From Zea mays (taxonomy: Eukaryota; Streptophyta; Magnoliopsida; Poales; Poaceae): a stretch of 64,000 nucleotides of DNA. Made by a program: the position numbers and the translations under genes. Below are positions 1-10,419 of the stretch, piece after piece. The first letter of the stretch is position 1; each line of letters starts with the position of its first letter. The stretch covers positions 9,570,001-9,634,000 of the forward strand of contig NC_050104.1 of assembly GCF_902167145.1 (NCBI RefSeq), written 5' to 3'. Under the pieces are notes generated by a model that had not been told where the DNA came from, ran no database searches, and saw only the letters and a program-made list of their open reading frames with translations.

Positions 1-3000
1 CCTCAAGCTCAAGATGCCGGGCCCCAACGGGGTCATCACCATTGGCCCCACGTACTAACACGCGTACGAATGCGACGTGGGGTGTGTGGAGTACGCCGAG
101 GCCCTCGCCGAATCCGAGGCCCTCATCGCCGACCTGGAGAGCCTCTCTAAGGAGGTGCCAGACGTGAAGCGCCACACCGGCAACTTCGAGCCGGCGGAGA
201 CGGTTAAATCCGTCCCTCTCAACCCCAGCAGCAACGCCTCCAAGCAGATCCGGATCGGCTCCGAGCTCGATCCCAAATAGGAAGCAGTGCTCGTCGACTT
301 TCTCCGCGCAAACCCCGACGTTTTCGCGTGGAGTCCCTCGGACATGCCCGGCATACTGAGGGATGTCGCCGAGCACTCGCTGGATATCCGAGCTGGAGCC
401 CGACCCGTGAAGCAGCCTCTGCGCCAATTCGACGAAGAAAAGCGCAGAGCCATAGGCGAGGAGATCCACAAGCTAATGGCGGCAGGGTTCATCAAAGAGG
501 TTATTCCATCCCGAATGGCTTGCCAACCCTGTGCTTGTGAGAAAGAAAGGAGGGAAATGGCGGATGTGTGTAGACTACACCGGTCTAAACAAAGCATGTC
601 CGAAAGTTCCCTACCCTCTGCCTCGCATCGATCAAATCGTGGATTCCACTGCGGGGTGCGAAACCCTGTCTTTCCTCGATGCCTACTCGGGGTATCACCA
701 GATTAGGATGAAAGAGTCCGACCACCTCGCGACTTCTTTCATCACACCCTTCGGCATGTACTGCTATGTTACCATGCCGTTTGGTTTGAGGAATGCGGGT
801 GCAACATACCAACGGTGCATGAACCATGTGTTCGGCGAACACATTGGCTGAACGGTCGAGGCCTACGTCGATGACATCGTAGTCAAGACGAGGAAAGCCT
901 CCGACCTCCTGTCCGACCTTGAAGTGACATTCCGATGTCTCAAGGCGAAAGGCGTGAAGCTCAATCCCGAAAAGTGTGTCTTTGGGGTTCCCCGAGGCAT
1001 GCTCTTGGGGTTCATCGTCTCCGAGCGGGGCATCGAGGCCAACCCGGAGAAGATCGCGGCCATCACCAGCATGGGGCCCATCAAGGACTTGAAAGGCGTA
1101 TAGAGAGTCACGAGATGTCTTGCGGCCCTGAGCTGTTTCATCTCGCGCCTCGGCGAAAGAGGCCTGCCTCTGTACCGCCTCTTAAGGAAGGCCGAATGCT
1201 TCACTTGGACCCCTGAGGCCGAGGAAGCCCTCGGGAACCTGAAGGCGCTCCTCACGAACGCGCCCATCTTAGTGCCCCCCGCTGCCGGAGAAGCCCTCTT
1301 GATCTACGTCGCCGCGACCACTCAGGTGGTTAGCGCCGCGATTGTGGTTGAGAGACGAGAAGAGGGGCATGCATTGCCCGTCTAGAGGCCAGTCTACTTC
1401 ATCAGTGAGGTACTGTCCGAGACCAAGATCCTCTACCCACAAATTCAGAAGTTGTTGTACGCGGTGAACCTAACGCGGCGGAAATCATGGGCGATCATCC
1501 AGTGCCAAGAGGCCTCGGGTAGAATTGCAAAGTGGGCGGTGGAAATCATGGGCGAGACGATCTCATTCGCCCCTCGGAAGGCCATCAAGTCCCAGGTCTT
1601 GGCAAACTTTGTGGCTGAATGGGTCGACACCCAGCTCCCAACAGCTTCGATCCAACCGGAACTTTGGACCATGTTCTTCGACAGGTCGCTAATGAAGACA
1701 GGAGCAGGCGCAGGCCTGCTCTTCATCTCGCCCCCTCAGGAAGCACCTACGCTACGTGCTACGCCTCCACTTCCCGGCGTCCAACAATGTGGCTGAGTAC
1801 GAGGCTCTGGTCAACGGGTTGCGCATCGCCATCGAGCTGGGGGTCCGACGCCTCGACGCTCGCGGTGACTCGCAGCTCGTCATCGACCAAGTCATGAAGA
1901 ACTCCCACTGCCGCGAGCAGAAGATGGAAGCATACTACGATGAGGTTCGGCGCCTAGAAGGCAAGTTCTACGGGCTCAAGCTCAACCACATCGCCCGACG
2001 CAACAACGAGACTGCAGACGAGCTGGCTAAAATAGCCTCGGGGCGAACAACGGTTCCCCCGGACGTCTTCTCCCGAGACCTGCATCAACCCTCCGTCAAG
2101 ACCGACGACACGCCCGAGCCCGAGAAGGCCTCGGCCCAGCCCGAGGCACCCTTGGCTCAGCCCGAGGCACCCTCGGTTCAGTCCGAGGCACCCTCGGCTC
2201 GGCCCGAGGCACCCTCGGCTCAACCTGAGGCACCCTCGGCTCGGCCTGAGGTACCCTCGGCCCCCGAGGGTGACGCACTGCGCATTGAGGAGAAGCGAAG
2301 CGGGGTCATGCCTAATCGAAACTGGCAGACCCCGTACCTGCAATATCTCCACCGAGGAGAGCTACCCCTTGACCGAGCCGAAGCTCGGCGGTTGGCGCGG
2401 CGCGCCAAGTCGTTCGTCTTGCTGGGAGATGGGAAGGAGCTCTACCACCGCAGCCCCTCGGGCATCCTCCAGCGATGCATTTCCATCGCCGAAGGCCAGG
2501 AGCTCCTACAAGAGATACACTCGGGGGCTTGTGGCCATCACGCAGCACCTCGAGCCCTTGTTGGAAACGCCTTCCGACAAGGTTTCTACTGGCCAGCGGT
2601 GGTGGCCGACGCCACTAGAATTGTCTGCACCTGCGAAGGGTGTCAGTTCTACGCAAGGTAGACCCACCTGCCTGCTCAGGCCCTGCAGACCATACCCATC
2701 ACCTGGCCATTTGCTGTGTGGGGTCTGGACCTAATCGGCCCCTTGCAGAAGGCACCCGGGGGCTACACGCACCTGTTGGTCGCCATCGACAAATTCTCCA
2801 AGTGGATCGAGGTCCGACCCCTAAATAGCATCAGGTCCGAACAGGCGGTGGCGTTCTTCACCAACATCATTTATCGCTTTGGGGTCCCGAACTCCATCAT
2901 CACTGACAACGGCACCCAGTTCACCGGCAGAAAGTTCCTGGACTTCTGCGAGGATCACCACATCCGGGTAGACTAGGCCGTCGTGGCTCACCCCATGACG

Positions 3001-3563
3001 AATGGGCAAGTAGAGCGTGCCAACAGCATGATTCTACAAGGACTCAAGCCTCGGATCTACAACAACCTCAACAAGTTCGGCAAGCAGTGGATGAAGGAAC
3101 TCCCCTCGGTGGTCTGGAGTCTGAGGACGACGCCGAGCCGAGCCACGGGCTTCACACCGTTCTTTCTAGTCTATGGGGCCGAGGCCATCCTGCCCACAGA
3201 CTTAGAATACGGTTCCCCGAGGACGAGGGCCTACGCCGACCAAAGCAATCAAGCTAATCGAGAAGACTCACTAGACCAACTGGAAGAGGCTCGGGACATG
3301 GCCTTACTACACTCGGCACGGTACCAGCAGTCCCTGCGACGCTACCACGCCCGAGGGGTTCGGTCCTGAGACCTCCAGGTGGGCGACCTGGTGCTTTGGC
3401 TGTGACAAGACGCCCGAGGGCGGCACAAGCTCACGCCTCCCTGGGAAGGGCCGTTTGTCATCGCCAAAGTTCTGAAGCCCGGGACGTACAAGCTGGCCAA
3501 CAGTTAAGGCGAGGTCTACAGCAACGCTTGGAACATCCAACAGCTATGTCGCTTCTACCCTTA
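1..3563 (+). pseudogene. gypsy copy A polyprotein remnant (protease end, RT, RNase H, second RNase H, integrase)
   Basis: Replication polyprotein of the gypsy element, no longer translatable. In order: end of the protease region (about 1-280), RT (287-1000, YVDD box near 873-884), tether-like RNase H (about 1240-1480), archaeal-type RNase H (1670-2040), a Pro-Glu-Ala-Pro-Ser repeat linker (2130-2265), HHCC zinc finger and integrase core (2450-3100), and the C-terminus to 3563. Breaks: stops at 56-58, 278-280, 849-851, 1101-1103, 1383-1385, 2659-2661, 2974-2976, 3367-3369, 3403-3405 and 3504-3506, a 1-bp insertion near 504, a deletion near 1488 of about 60 bp relative to copy B, and a frameshift near 1735. 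The 278-280 TAG is shared with copy B; the others are not. Confidence 0.88.
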
Positions 3564-3782
3564 AGATGCTTTCAAGTCGTTCATATGCCTCGTTCCCACG
3601 CAAAGTTTAGTCATCAAGGAAGGGTCAGCCTTGCCTCGGCAAAGCCCGACCCTCCCTCGGGGGCTAAAAGGGGGGAACCCCCTCTGCGTCGAAATTTTCC
3701 TCGGAAAAAGATCTTTTTTGCCAGAATGTCTTTCGTGCTTTTCGACTACTTCGAAAGTGGATCCTGAAAACGACAGAGTACA

Positions 3783-4087
3783 CGTAAGCAGCCAAGGCTG
3801 ACCGAGCCGAGGGACTCCTACGCCTCCGGGATACGGATACCTCACTCATCACCTTCTGCGATAAGTAACTCGCGCTCAGATAAGTGATTCCGCGGACCGA
3901 ACAAGTCTTCACGCTCGAAAGCTCCTCTGCCGAAACGATTTTTCGGGCCTTCTCGACTGCGTCGGCGACAGAACCCCATGGACGAGTAAGAGTGCGCGTA
4001 AGCGGCAAGGCCGACCGAGCCGAGGGATTCCTACGCCTCCGGGATACGGATACCTCACTCATCACCTTTCGTGAAAAGCAACTCTCG
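3783..4087 (+). repeat. Duplicated ~225-bp module in gypsy tail
   Basis: The block around GGACTCCTACGCCTCCGGG followed by atacggatacctcactcatcacc occurs at about 3795-3855 and 4018-4070. The reversed block occurs three times in copy B (27249-27300, 31379-31440, 31590-31650), so it is a property of the family and not a local duplication. Confidence 0.75.
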
Positions 4088-4600
4088 CTCGCACAAACAA
4101 TTCTGTTACCGACAAATAAGTCCAGATACTCGAAACAAGAGGAAAAGAAGCGCAGCTTTACAACACGACGATGGTATGTTTGGGCCTCGGCGGCCGCAGA
4201 AGACATACACACACTACAAGATAATCCGATCCTGCAGACTCGGATCTTGACAGTTGAAGGGAGCAGCAGCACCCTCGGCGTCAACTACACCTCCGGCTCA
4301 GCCCGGCCTCCGCCCTAGCAAGGATGATGAACATCCTTGAAGCTAAGGGCGGGACCAAGATCGCAGCCCAGCTTGCTTCTCCCCACCCAGGGGCTGGTGG
4401 TCACCGTCTTGGGTGACCACCGGCAAGAGGATGCAGCCGGGCAGCCTGATGAAAATCCTTGAAGCCGAACGATGGCTGAAAGGTACCAACTTCCACGAAG
4501 TTGCATTCCTCCAACGACGAGGCGGAAGGATTGCGGGTGTTCCCCACCCGGGGGCTCGGAAGGTGGAAAGACACGATGCATAAGGGAGCGCGAAGACATG

Positions 4601-4639
4601 GTCGCCTTTCAAGGAGGTCACCCTCCTTTTAAAGGCGAC
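4601..4639. other. Conserved hairpin in gypsy tail
   Basis: Inverted arms GTCGCCTTTCAAGGAGG (4601-4617) and CCTCCTTTTAAAGGCGAC (4622-4639) around a 4-base loop, with one or two mismatches. The same structure is kept in copy B at 26245-26283. Confidence 0.7.
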
Positions 4640-6425
4640 TCTCCCTGCTTGCGTCCCCAGCCGTCGCGGGCTGAGTCTTCTCCAACACGCTCCAAGGTCC
4701 TCCCCCTACTGCGCGGGGGCTGGGTCCCACGCGTCATGCAAACTAGCCCAGGGCAGAAGAAGCCAAACCGCCGCGCGCGGTGCATGCAACCGCCCAGCGG
4801 TTACAAGCATTCCTCCACTTTCGCCCAGACCAGCGGGTGAAAGGGCGGGCAGCCATGCAGGCGACATGCAACCGCGCCAAGTGGGCGCACCCCTCCGACT
4901 TCCAACGCACCCAGCATGGAGGCCCAGGCCCACATGTCATGCAACCGGCGCGCCGGTTGCTACGTGCGAGCAACTGCACCGCCACTCGCACCACTACCGC
5001 GCCTCCTCGACTGCGGAACCAGTACCGCGACTCGAGGCAACCCTGCGTATCACCCAACAGTGCCAGCCTGGCGCGGCGGTCAATACGACCAAAAATGGGC
5101 CGGCAGTAATGGCGGTGGCAGGCGGGCGGGAGCAGCGGTCACGTCGTCAGCCAAGCTTACGTCCCATCCAGGGACAGCGAGAGAACGCTCTCTCACGGCG
5201 TGAAGACGACGCGCCCGTGTTCCATTCCTCGAATGGCCCGCGCACGCGCAACGGCCGTCCCGCGAACCACTCGCCCCGTTGCATTAACTCCGCGGCGGGA
5301 CAGGCGGCGCCTTTGGCAGGAGAAGCAAGCGACGCTTCACCTTCGCCATAATGACCGCGTCAAAAAAGGTGCGCCACGCCATCTCAGTTTCGCATTCTTT
5401 CCCTTTTCCTCTTTCTCTCTCTTACAACAGGGACCGGGAAAGGGGGATACCCCGAAAAGGGATCCTTCTCCGCGAAGGAAACAGGCCCCGAGCCTCCCTA
5501 CTGATCAGAGGTTCAAAGGCTGGCCCCTTGGAGGAGTTCAACAACCGCCTCAGAGCGCTTAGGCTCTGCGCCCACTACTGGTCAGAGGTTCGAAGGCCGG
5601 CCCCTTGGAAGGGTTCAACGGCCGCCTCAGGCCACTCGGGCTCCGCGCCCACTACTGATCAGGGGTTCGTAGGCTGGCCCTCGAAGGGTTCACAGCCGCC
5701 TCAGACACAGAGCGAGGGATGACCCTGGGTACGTTCGATACATAACCAAGGCTCGGGCTACGCTCCCGAGGTACCCTAGGACATTTTCGAGACCAGCGGG
5801 AACGATCTTGTAACGGAATCCCATCAGAGGGAGGCATCGAGCCCTCGGACCCCGTCGAAAGGGGACCGGGTCCGGCAGATCACCCGCAGGTACTTTTGGA
5901 GCGCGCCTCCGGGCCTCTAGCCGACCCCTAACAAATGGGGCACGGGCGTCCACTCGGATTACCCGCCAGCAGCTCACTGGAGACACCATGTTCGGCGCCC
6001 TCCGAGGGCAACATGGCGCTTTTCCCCCCCTCCTCCTTGCGGAAAGGCGACACAGGGGCGTATGTAAAAAAAATCGAGTCTGTCCCTGACCGCCCTCTCG
6101 CCCTGTGTAGAGGCTCGGGGGCTGCTCTCGCAAACCCGGCTCCGGCCAAACCGTTGATAGCGTCAACATACCAGCCCGAGAACTTGAGACCCGACCGTGC
6201 ACCCGGGCTACGACCAGCTCGCATGAGGGAACAACCAGACCAGACGAAGTGTTGCGAAACGCACTAAGACCTCGAAGGAGTCAAACCACTCCTCCGAGGC
6301 CTCGGGGGCTACACCCGGCGGGTGCGCTCGCGCGCACCCACCGGAACAAAATGCAACCCAGAAAGGCTGGTCCCCTTGCAAAAAAGTGTGACAAAAGCCT
6401 CCAAGCGAGTATTAACACTTCCTTC

Positions 6426-6441
6426 GAGGCTCGGGGGCTAC
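6426..6441 (+). promoter_or_regulatory. Polypurine tract of gypsy copy A
   Basis: Purine-rich GAGGCTCGGGGGCTAC directly before the LTR start. The same motif borders the 3' LTR of copy B on the minus strand (24413-24428). In LTR retrotransposons this tract primes plus-strand DNA synthesis. Confidence 0.7.
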
Positions 6442-6963
6442 TGTCGGGGACCATAATTAGGGGTACCCTCAAGGCTCCTAAATCTTAGCTGGTAACCCCC
6501 ATCAGCACAAAGCTGCAAAGGCCTGATGGGTGCGATTAAGTCAAGGATCGGTCCATTCATGGGACGCGATCGCGCCTCGCCCGAGCCTAGCCTCGGGCAA
6601 GGGCAGCCGACCCCAGAGGATCTACGTCTTGCCCGAGGACCCCCTACGGCAACGAACCCACCTTCGGCTCGCCCGAGGCCCAGTCTTCACCAAGAAGCAA
6701 CCTTGGCCAAATCGCCACGCCAACCGACCAAATCGCAGGGGCATTTAATGCAAAGGTGGCCTGACACCTTTATCCTGACGCGCGCCCTCCGGTTGACAGA
6801 GCCGAAGTGACCATAGTCACTTCGCCGCTCCACTGACCGGCCTGACAAGAGGACAGCGCCGCCTGCGCTGCTCTGACTGTTGTGCCACTCGACACAGTGA
6901 GGCTGACAGCAGCCAAGTCCGACCTCAGGCGCCATAGGAAACTCCGCCTCGCCTGACCCCAGG

Positions 6964-7560
6964 GCTCGGACTCGGGCTCAGCCCCGGAAGATGACGAACT
7001 CCGCTCCGCCTGATCCCAAGGCTCGGACTCGGGCTCAGCCCCGGAAGACGACGAACTCCGCTCTGCCTGACCCCAGGGCTCGGACTCGGGCTCAGCCCCG
7101 GAAGACGGCGAACTCCGCTCCGCCCGACCCCAGGGCTCGGACTCGGGCTCAGCCCCGAAAGACGACGAACTTCGCTCCGCCCGACCCCAGGGCTCGGACT
7201 CGGGCTCAGCCCCGGAAGACGACGAACTCCGCTCCGCCCGACCCTAGGGCTCGGACTCGGGCTCAGCCCCGGAAGACGGCGAACTCCGCTCCGCCCGACC
7301 CCAGGGCTCAGACTCGGGCTCAGCCCCGGAAGACGACGAACTCCGCTCCGCCCGACCCCAGGGCTCGGACTCGGGCTTAGCCCCGGAAGACGACGAACTC
7401 CGCTCCGCCCGACCCCAGGGCTCGGACTTGGGCTCAGCCCCGAAAGACGACGAACTCCGCCTCGCCCGACCCCAGGGTTCGGACTCGGGCTCAGCCCCGA
7501 AGGACGACGAACTCCGCTTCGCCCGACCCCAGGGCTCGGACTCAGCCCTGGCCTCAGCCG
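6964..7560 (+). repeat. 57-bp minisatellite inside LTR (about 10 units)
   Basis: Units beginning GCTCGGACTCGGGCTCAGCC recur at 6964, 7021, 7078, 7135, 7192, 7249, 7306, 7363, 7420 and 7477, with a degenerate end near 7534. The exact 57-bp spacing is 19 codons, which creates long open frames on both strands. I regard these as repeat artefacts unless expression is shown. Confidence 0.9.
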
Positions 7561-8043
7561 ACGGTCTCCGCCTCGCCCGACCCAGGGGCTCGGACTCGAC
7601 CTCGGCCTTGGAAGACAGACTCGACCTCGACCTCGGAGGAGCCTCCACCTCGCCCAACCCAGGGCTCAGACCGACCACGTCAACAGGAGGCGCCATCATT
7701 ACCCTGCCCCAAGCTGACTCAGGCTACGGGGGACAAGACCGGCGTCCCATCTTGCTCGCTCTGCTATACGAGTAATGATGGCGCCCCGCACGCTCTATGA
7801 CGACGGTGGCTCTCAGCCCCCTTACGGTAGCAAGAGGACGTCAGCAAGGACTCGACAGCCTCGACAGCTGTCCTTCCGCCAGACTCCGGCGCTCCTCCGA
7901 CGGCCACGACATCACACGAACCGGGTGCCAAAACCTCTCCGGCTGCCACGATGGCATGTACTTAGGGCGCTAGCTCTCCTCCGCTAGACACGTTAGCACA
8001 CTGCTACACCCCCCATTGTACACCTGGATCCTTTCCTTACGCC

Positions 8044-8050
8044 TATAAAA
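8044..8050 (+). promoter_or_regulatory. LTR TATA box, gypsy copy A
   Basis: TATAAAA in GCCTATAAAAGGAAGG, about 300 bp before the LTR end. It is conserved, reversed, in both copy B LTRs (near 23025 and 38763) and probably marks the U3/R border. Confidence 0.6.
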
Positions 8051-8342
8051 GGAAGGTCCAGGGCCCTCTTACAGAGGGTGGGCCGCGCGGGGAAGGACGG
8101 GACGGTGCTCGCGTGAGGTCGCTCGCTCCCTCCCGCGTGGACGCTTGTAACCCCCTACTACAAGTGCACCCGACCTGGGCGCGGGACGAACACGAAGGCT
8201 GCGGGATTTCACCTCTCACGCCTGTCTCCCTCCGGCTTCCTCCCCCCTTCGCGCTCCGTCTCGCGCCAACCCATCTGGGCTGGGGCACGCGTCGACAATT
8301 TACTCGTCGGTCCAGGGACCCCCGGGTTTCGAAACACCGACA

Positions 8343-9146
8343 GTACTGCAGATCCCAGAGCAGAGGATAGAGGGCGAACTATGGACTGCGGACCAGCATG
8401 ACTGGACCTACAAGTGCGACTGCTCGTCCTCCGCTTCTCATCGCCTCGGGGGCCCGGCGCGGTGGAGGCGGCCGCGGCGGCGGCCGGGGCAGGCTCGTTG
8501 GGGGCGGGCGCGGCGGGGCCGGGCGTGGGAGAGAAGGGCGCAGGAGAGGCGGCCGGTCGGACGTGAGACAGAGAGAAGTTGAGAAAGGTGAGAGAAGAGA
8601 GAGAAGAGATGAGGTTGAGGGAGGTTAAAAATAAAAAAAAACATAACTTCCTAGAGTAAAGCCGTAGAAAGTTACGTAACTTCCTAGAGTTTGTACTTTG
8701 CCTCTAGGAAGTTAAGTAACTTCCTACAGCTGGCCGTAGGAAGTTAGATTTTCATTTGACTGGTCAACAGCTGAAACCTAACTTCCTAGAGGAGGTCGTA
8801 GGAAGTTAGATTTTCGTTTGACTGGTCAACAGCTGAAACCTAACTTTCTAGAGGAGGTCGTAGGAAGTTAACTGGGCAGCTAACTTCCTAGAGTGAGCCG
8901 TAGGAAGTTAGCTATTTGTTTGGCTGGTAAACAGATGAAACCTAACTTCCTAGAGGAGGTCGTAGGAAGTTAGTTAACTTCCTACGTTTTTTTAACTTCC
9001 GCCAGCTTTTATAAAAAACCGTAGGAAGTTATGTTTATTTACTAGAGGTACCAGTTGCCTCTCGGAAGTTATTTATTTCCTACAGTTTGTTATAAAAGTT
9101 GTAGGAAGTTAAAAAACCGTAGGAAGTGTACGGTTTTGGTGTAGTG
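8343..9146. mobile_element. 3' end of a CACTA (En/Spm) DNA transposon
   Basis: Ends in GGTTTTGGTGTAGTG; the reverse complement begins CACTACACCAAAACC, a CACTA-type terminus. It is preceded by about 500 bp of repeated subterminal motifs and a GC-rich stretch (8400-8580). It interrupts the copia A pol frame at the expected place, and the following TGG (9147-9149) fits the 3-bp duplication of this superfamily. The other end lies left of the window, with gypsy copy A inside. No transposase is visible in this part. Confidence 0.75.
8641..9130. repeat. CACTA subterminal repeats (TAACTTCCTA in both orientations)
   Basis: More than a dozen copies of TAACTTCCTA or its complement TAGGAAGTTA, often as head-to-head pairs around AGAGGAGGTCG, plus a longer unit containing TTTGACTGGTCAACAGCTG repeated near 8752, 8817 and (diverged) 8918. 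Subterminal arrays of this sort bind transposase in characterised CACTA elements; binding here is inferred. Confidence 0.8.
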
Positions 9147-9165
9147 TGGCTTCAAGCTTTATCAA

Positions 9166-10380
9166 ATGGATGTGAAGAGTGCGTTCCTCAATGGACCAAT
9201 CAAAGAAGAGGTCTATGTTGAGCAACCTCCTGGCTTTGAAGATAGTGAGTACCCTAACCATGTCTATAAACTCTCTAAGGCGCTTTATGGGCTCAAGCAA
9301 GCCCCAAGAGCATGGTATGAATGCCTTAGAGATTTCCTTATCACTAATGGATTCAAAGTCGGAAAAGCTGATCCTACACTCTTCACTAAAACTCTTGAAA
9401 ATGACTTGTTTGTATGCCAAATTTATGTTGATGATATCATATTTGGGTCTACTAACGAGTCTACATGTGAAGAATTTAGTAGGATCATGACACAAAAATT
9501 CGAGATGTCTATGATGGGGGAGTTGAAATATTTCTTAGGATTTCAAGTAAAGCAACTCCAAGAGGGCACCTTCCTAAGCCAAACGAAGTATACTCAAGAT
9601 ATCCTAAGCAAGTTTGGGATGAAGGATGCCAAACCCATCAAGACACCCATGGGAACAAATGGGCATCTCGACCTCGACACGGAAGGTAAGTCCGTGGATC
9701 AAAAGGTATACTGGTCGATGATAGGTTCTTTACTCTATTTATGTGCATCTCGACCGGATATTATGCTTTCCGTATGCATGTGTGCAAGATTCCAAGCCGA
9801 CCCTAAGGAAGCTCACCTTACGGCCGTAAAACGAATCTTGAGATATTTAGTTTATACTCCTAAGTTTGGGCTTTGGTACCCTCGGGGATCCACTTTTGAT
9901 TTAATTGGTTATTCGGATGCCGATTGGGCGGGGTGTAAGATCAATAGAAAGAGCACATCGGGGACTTGCCAATTCTTGGGAAGATCCTTGGTGTCTTGGG
10001 CTTCAAAGAAGCAAAATTCCGTAGCTCTTTCTACCGCCAAAGCCGAGTATATTGCCGCAGGCCATTGTTGCGCGCAACTACTTTGGATGAGGCAAACCCT
10101 TAGGGACTATGGTTACAAATTAACCAAAGTTCCTCTTCTATGTGATAATGAGAGTGCAATCCGCATGGCGGATAATCCCGTTGAGCATAGCCGCACTAAA
10201 CACATAGCCATTCGGTATCATTTTCTAAGGGATCACCAACAAAAGGGAGATATCGAGATTTCATACATTAATACTAAAGATCAATTAGCCGATATCTTTA
10301 CCAAGCCACTTGATGAACAAACTTTTAACAAACTTAGGCATGAGCAAAATATTCTTGATTCTAGGAACTTCTTTTGTTAA
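9166..10380 (+). CDS. copia A pol fragment: RT C-terminal part and RNase H
   Basis: Open frame of 404 codons, the C-terminal part of a copia polyprotein. RT catalytic box YVDD at residues 87-90, preceded by the [12 protein letters not shown] block. RNase H motifs follow: [16 protein letters not shown] and [16 protein letters not shown], with LADIFTKPL near the end. The frame continues upstream only to the CACTA junction at 9146, so the first methionine is internal and not a real start. This segment is undamaged, unlike copy B, but cannot make a functional product without its 5' half. Codon use is AT-rich, unlike the neighbouring gypsy element. Confidence 0.88.
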   Translation: MDVKSAFLNGPIKEEVYVEQPPGFEDSEYPNHVYKLSKALYGLKQAPRAWYECLRDFLITNGFKVGKADPTLFTKTLENDLFVCQIYVDDIIFGSTNESTCEEFSRIMTQKFEMSMMGELKYFLGFQVKQLQEGTFLSQTKYTQDILSKFGMKDAKPIKTPMGTNGHLDLDTEGKSVDQKVYWSMIGSLLYLCASRPDIMLSVCMCARFQADPKEAHLTAVKRILRYLVYTPKFGLWYPRGSTFDLIGYSDADWAGCKINRKSTSGTCQFLGRSLVSWASKKQNSVALSTAKAEYIAAGHCCAQLLWMRQTLRDYGYKLTKVPLLCDNESAIRMADNPVEHSRTKHIAIRYHFLRDHQQKGDIEISYINTKDQLADIFTKPLDEQTFNKLRHEQNILDSRNFFC

Positions 10381-10419
10381 TTTGTACACATAGCTCATTC
10401 ATATACCTTTGATCATGTC

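Larger units (their letters stand above)
3564..6441 (+). other. Long non-coding 3' tail of gypsy copy A
   Basis: Sequence between the integrase stop and the polypurine tract. I see no convincing protein here; the open frames are GC-rich and not shared in frame with copy B. It contains the duplicated module at 3783-4087, a hairpin at 4601-4639, and GC-rich stretches matching the tail of copy B (24413-26560 and 30805-31870, reversed). Relative to copy B it lacks a segment of roughly 1 kb at about 4315 (copy B 26570-27300 and 30805-31130). Confidence 0.7.
1..8342 (+). mobile_element. Ty3/gypsy element, Tat-type, copy A (5' part outside window)
   Basis: Window-truncated LTR retrotransposon read on the plus strand: decayed protease-end/RT/RNase H/integrase, a 2.9-kb non-coding tail, a polypurine tract and a 3' LTR ending at 8342. 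It is collinear with copy B at 22734-40152 on the opposite strand. The Tat-type assignment rests on a second RNase H between RNase H and integrase, no chromodomain, and a long 3' non-coding tail. The base-pairs after the LTR (gtact, 8343-8347) should be one target duplication; the other lies off the window. The element sits inside a CACTA transposon that ends at 9146. Confidence 0.88.
6442..8342 (+). repeat. 3' LTR of gypsy copy A
   Basis: Starts TGTCGGGGACCATAATT and ends AAACACCGACA, giving TG...CA termini. It aligns reversed with both LTRs of copy B (22734-24412 and 38471-40152). At 1901 bp it is about 220 bp longer, and four extra units of the internal 57-bp array account for the difference. 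Confidence 0.9.

Noticed and set aside
6991..7380. Long open frames through the 57-bp LTR arrays (also at 7244-7699, 23305-24010, 39279-39813)
   Set aside because: They exist on both strands because the unit length is a multiple of three, and they cross into non-coding LTR text. No domain or start signal supports a protein.
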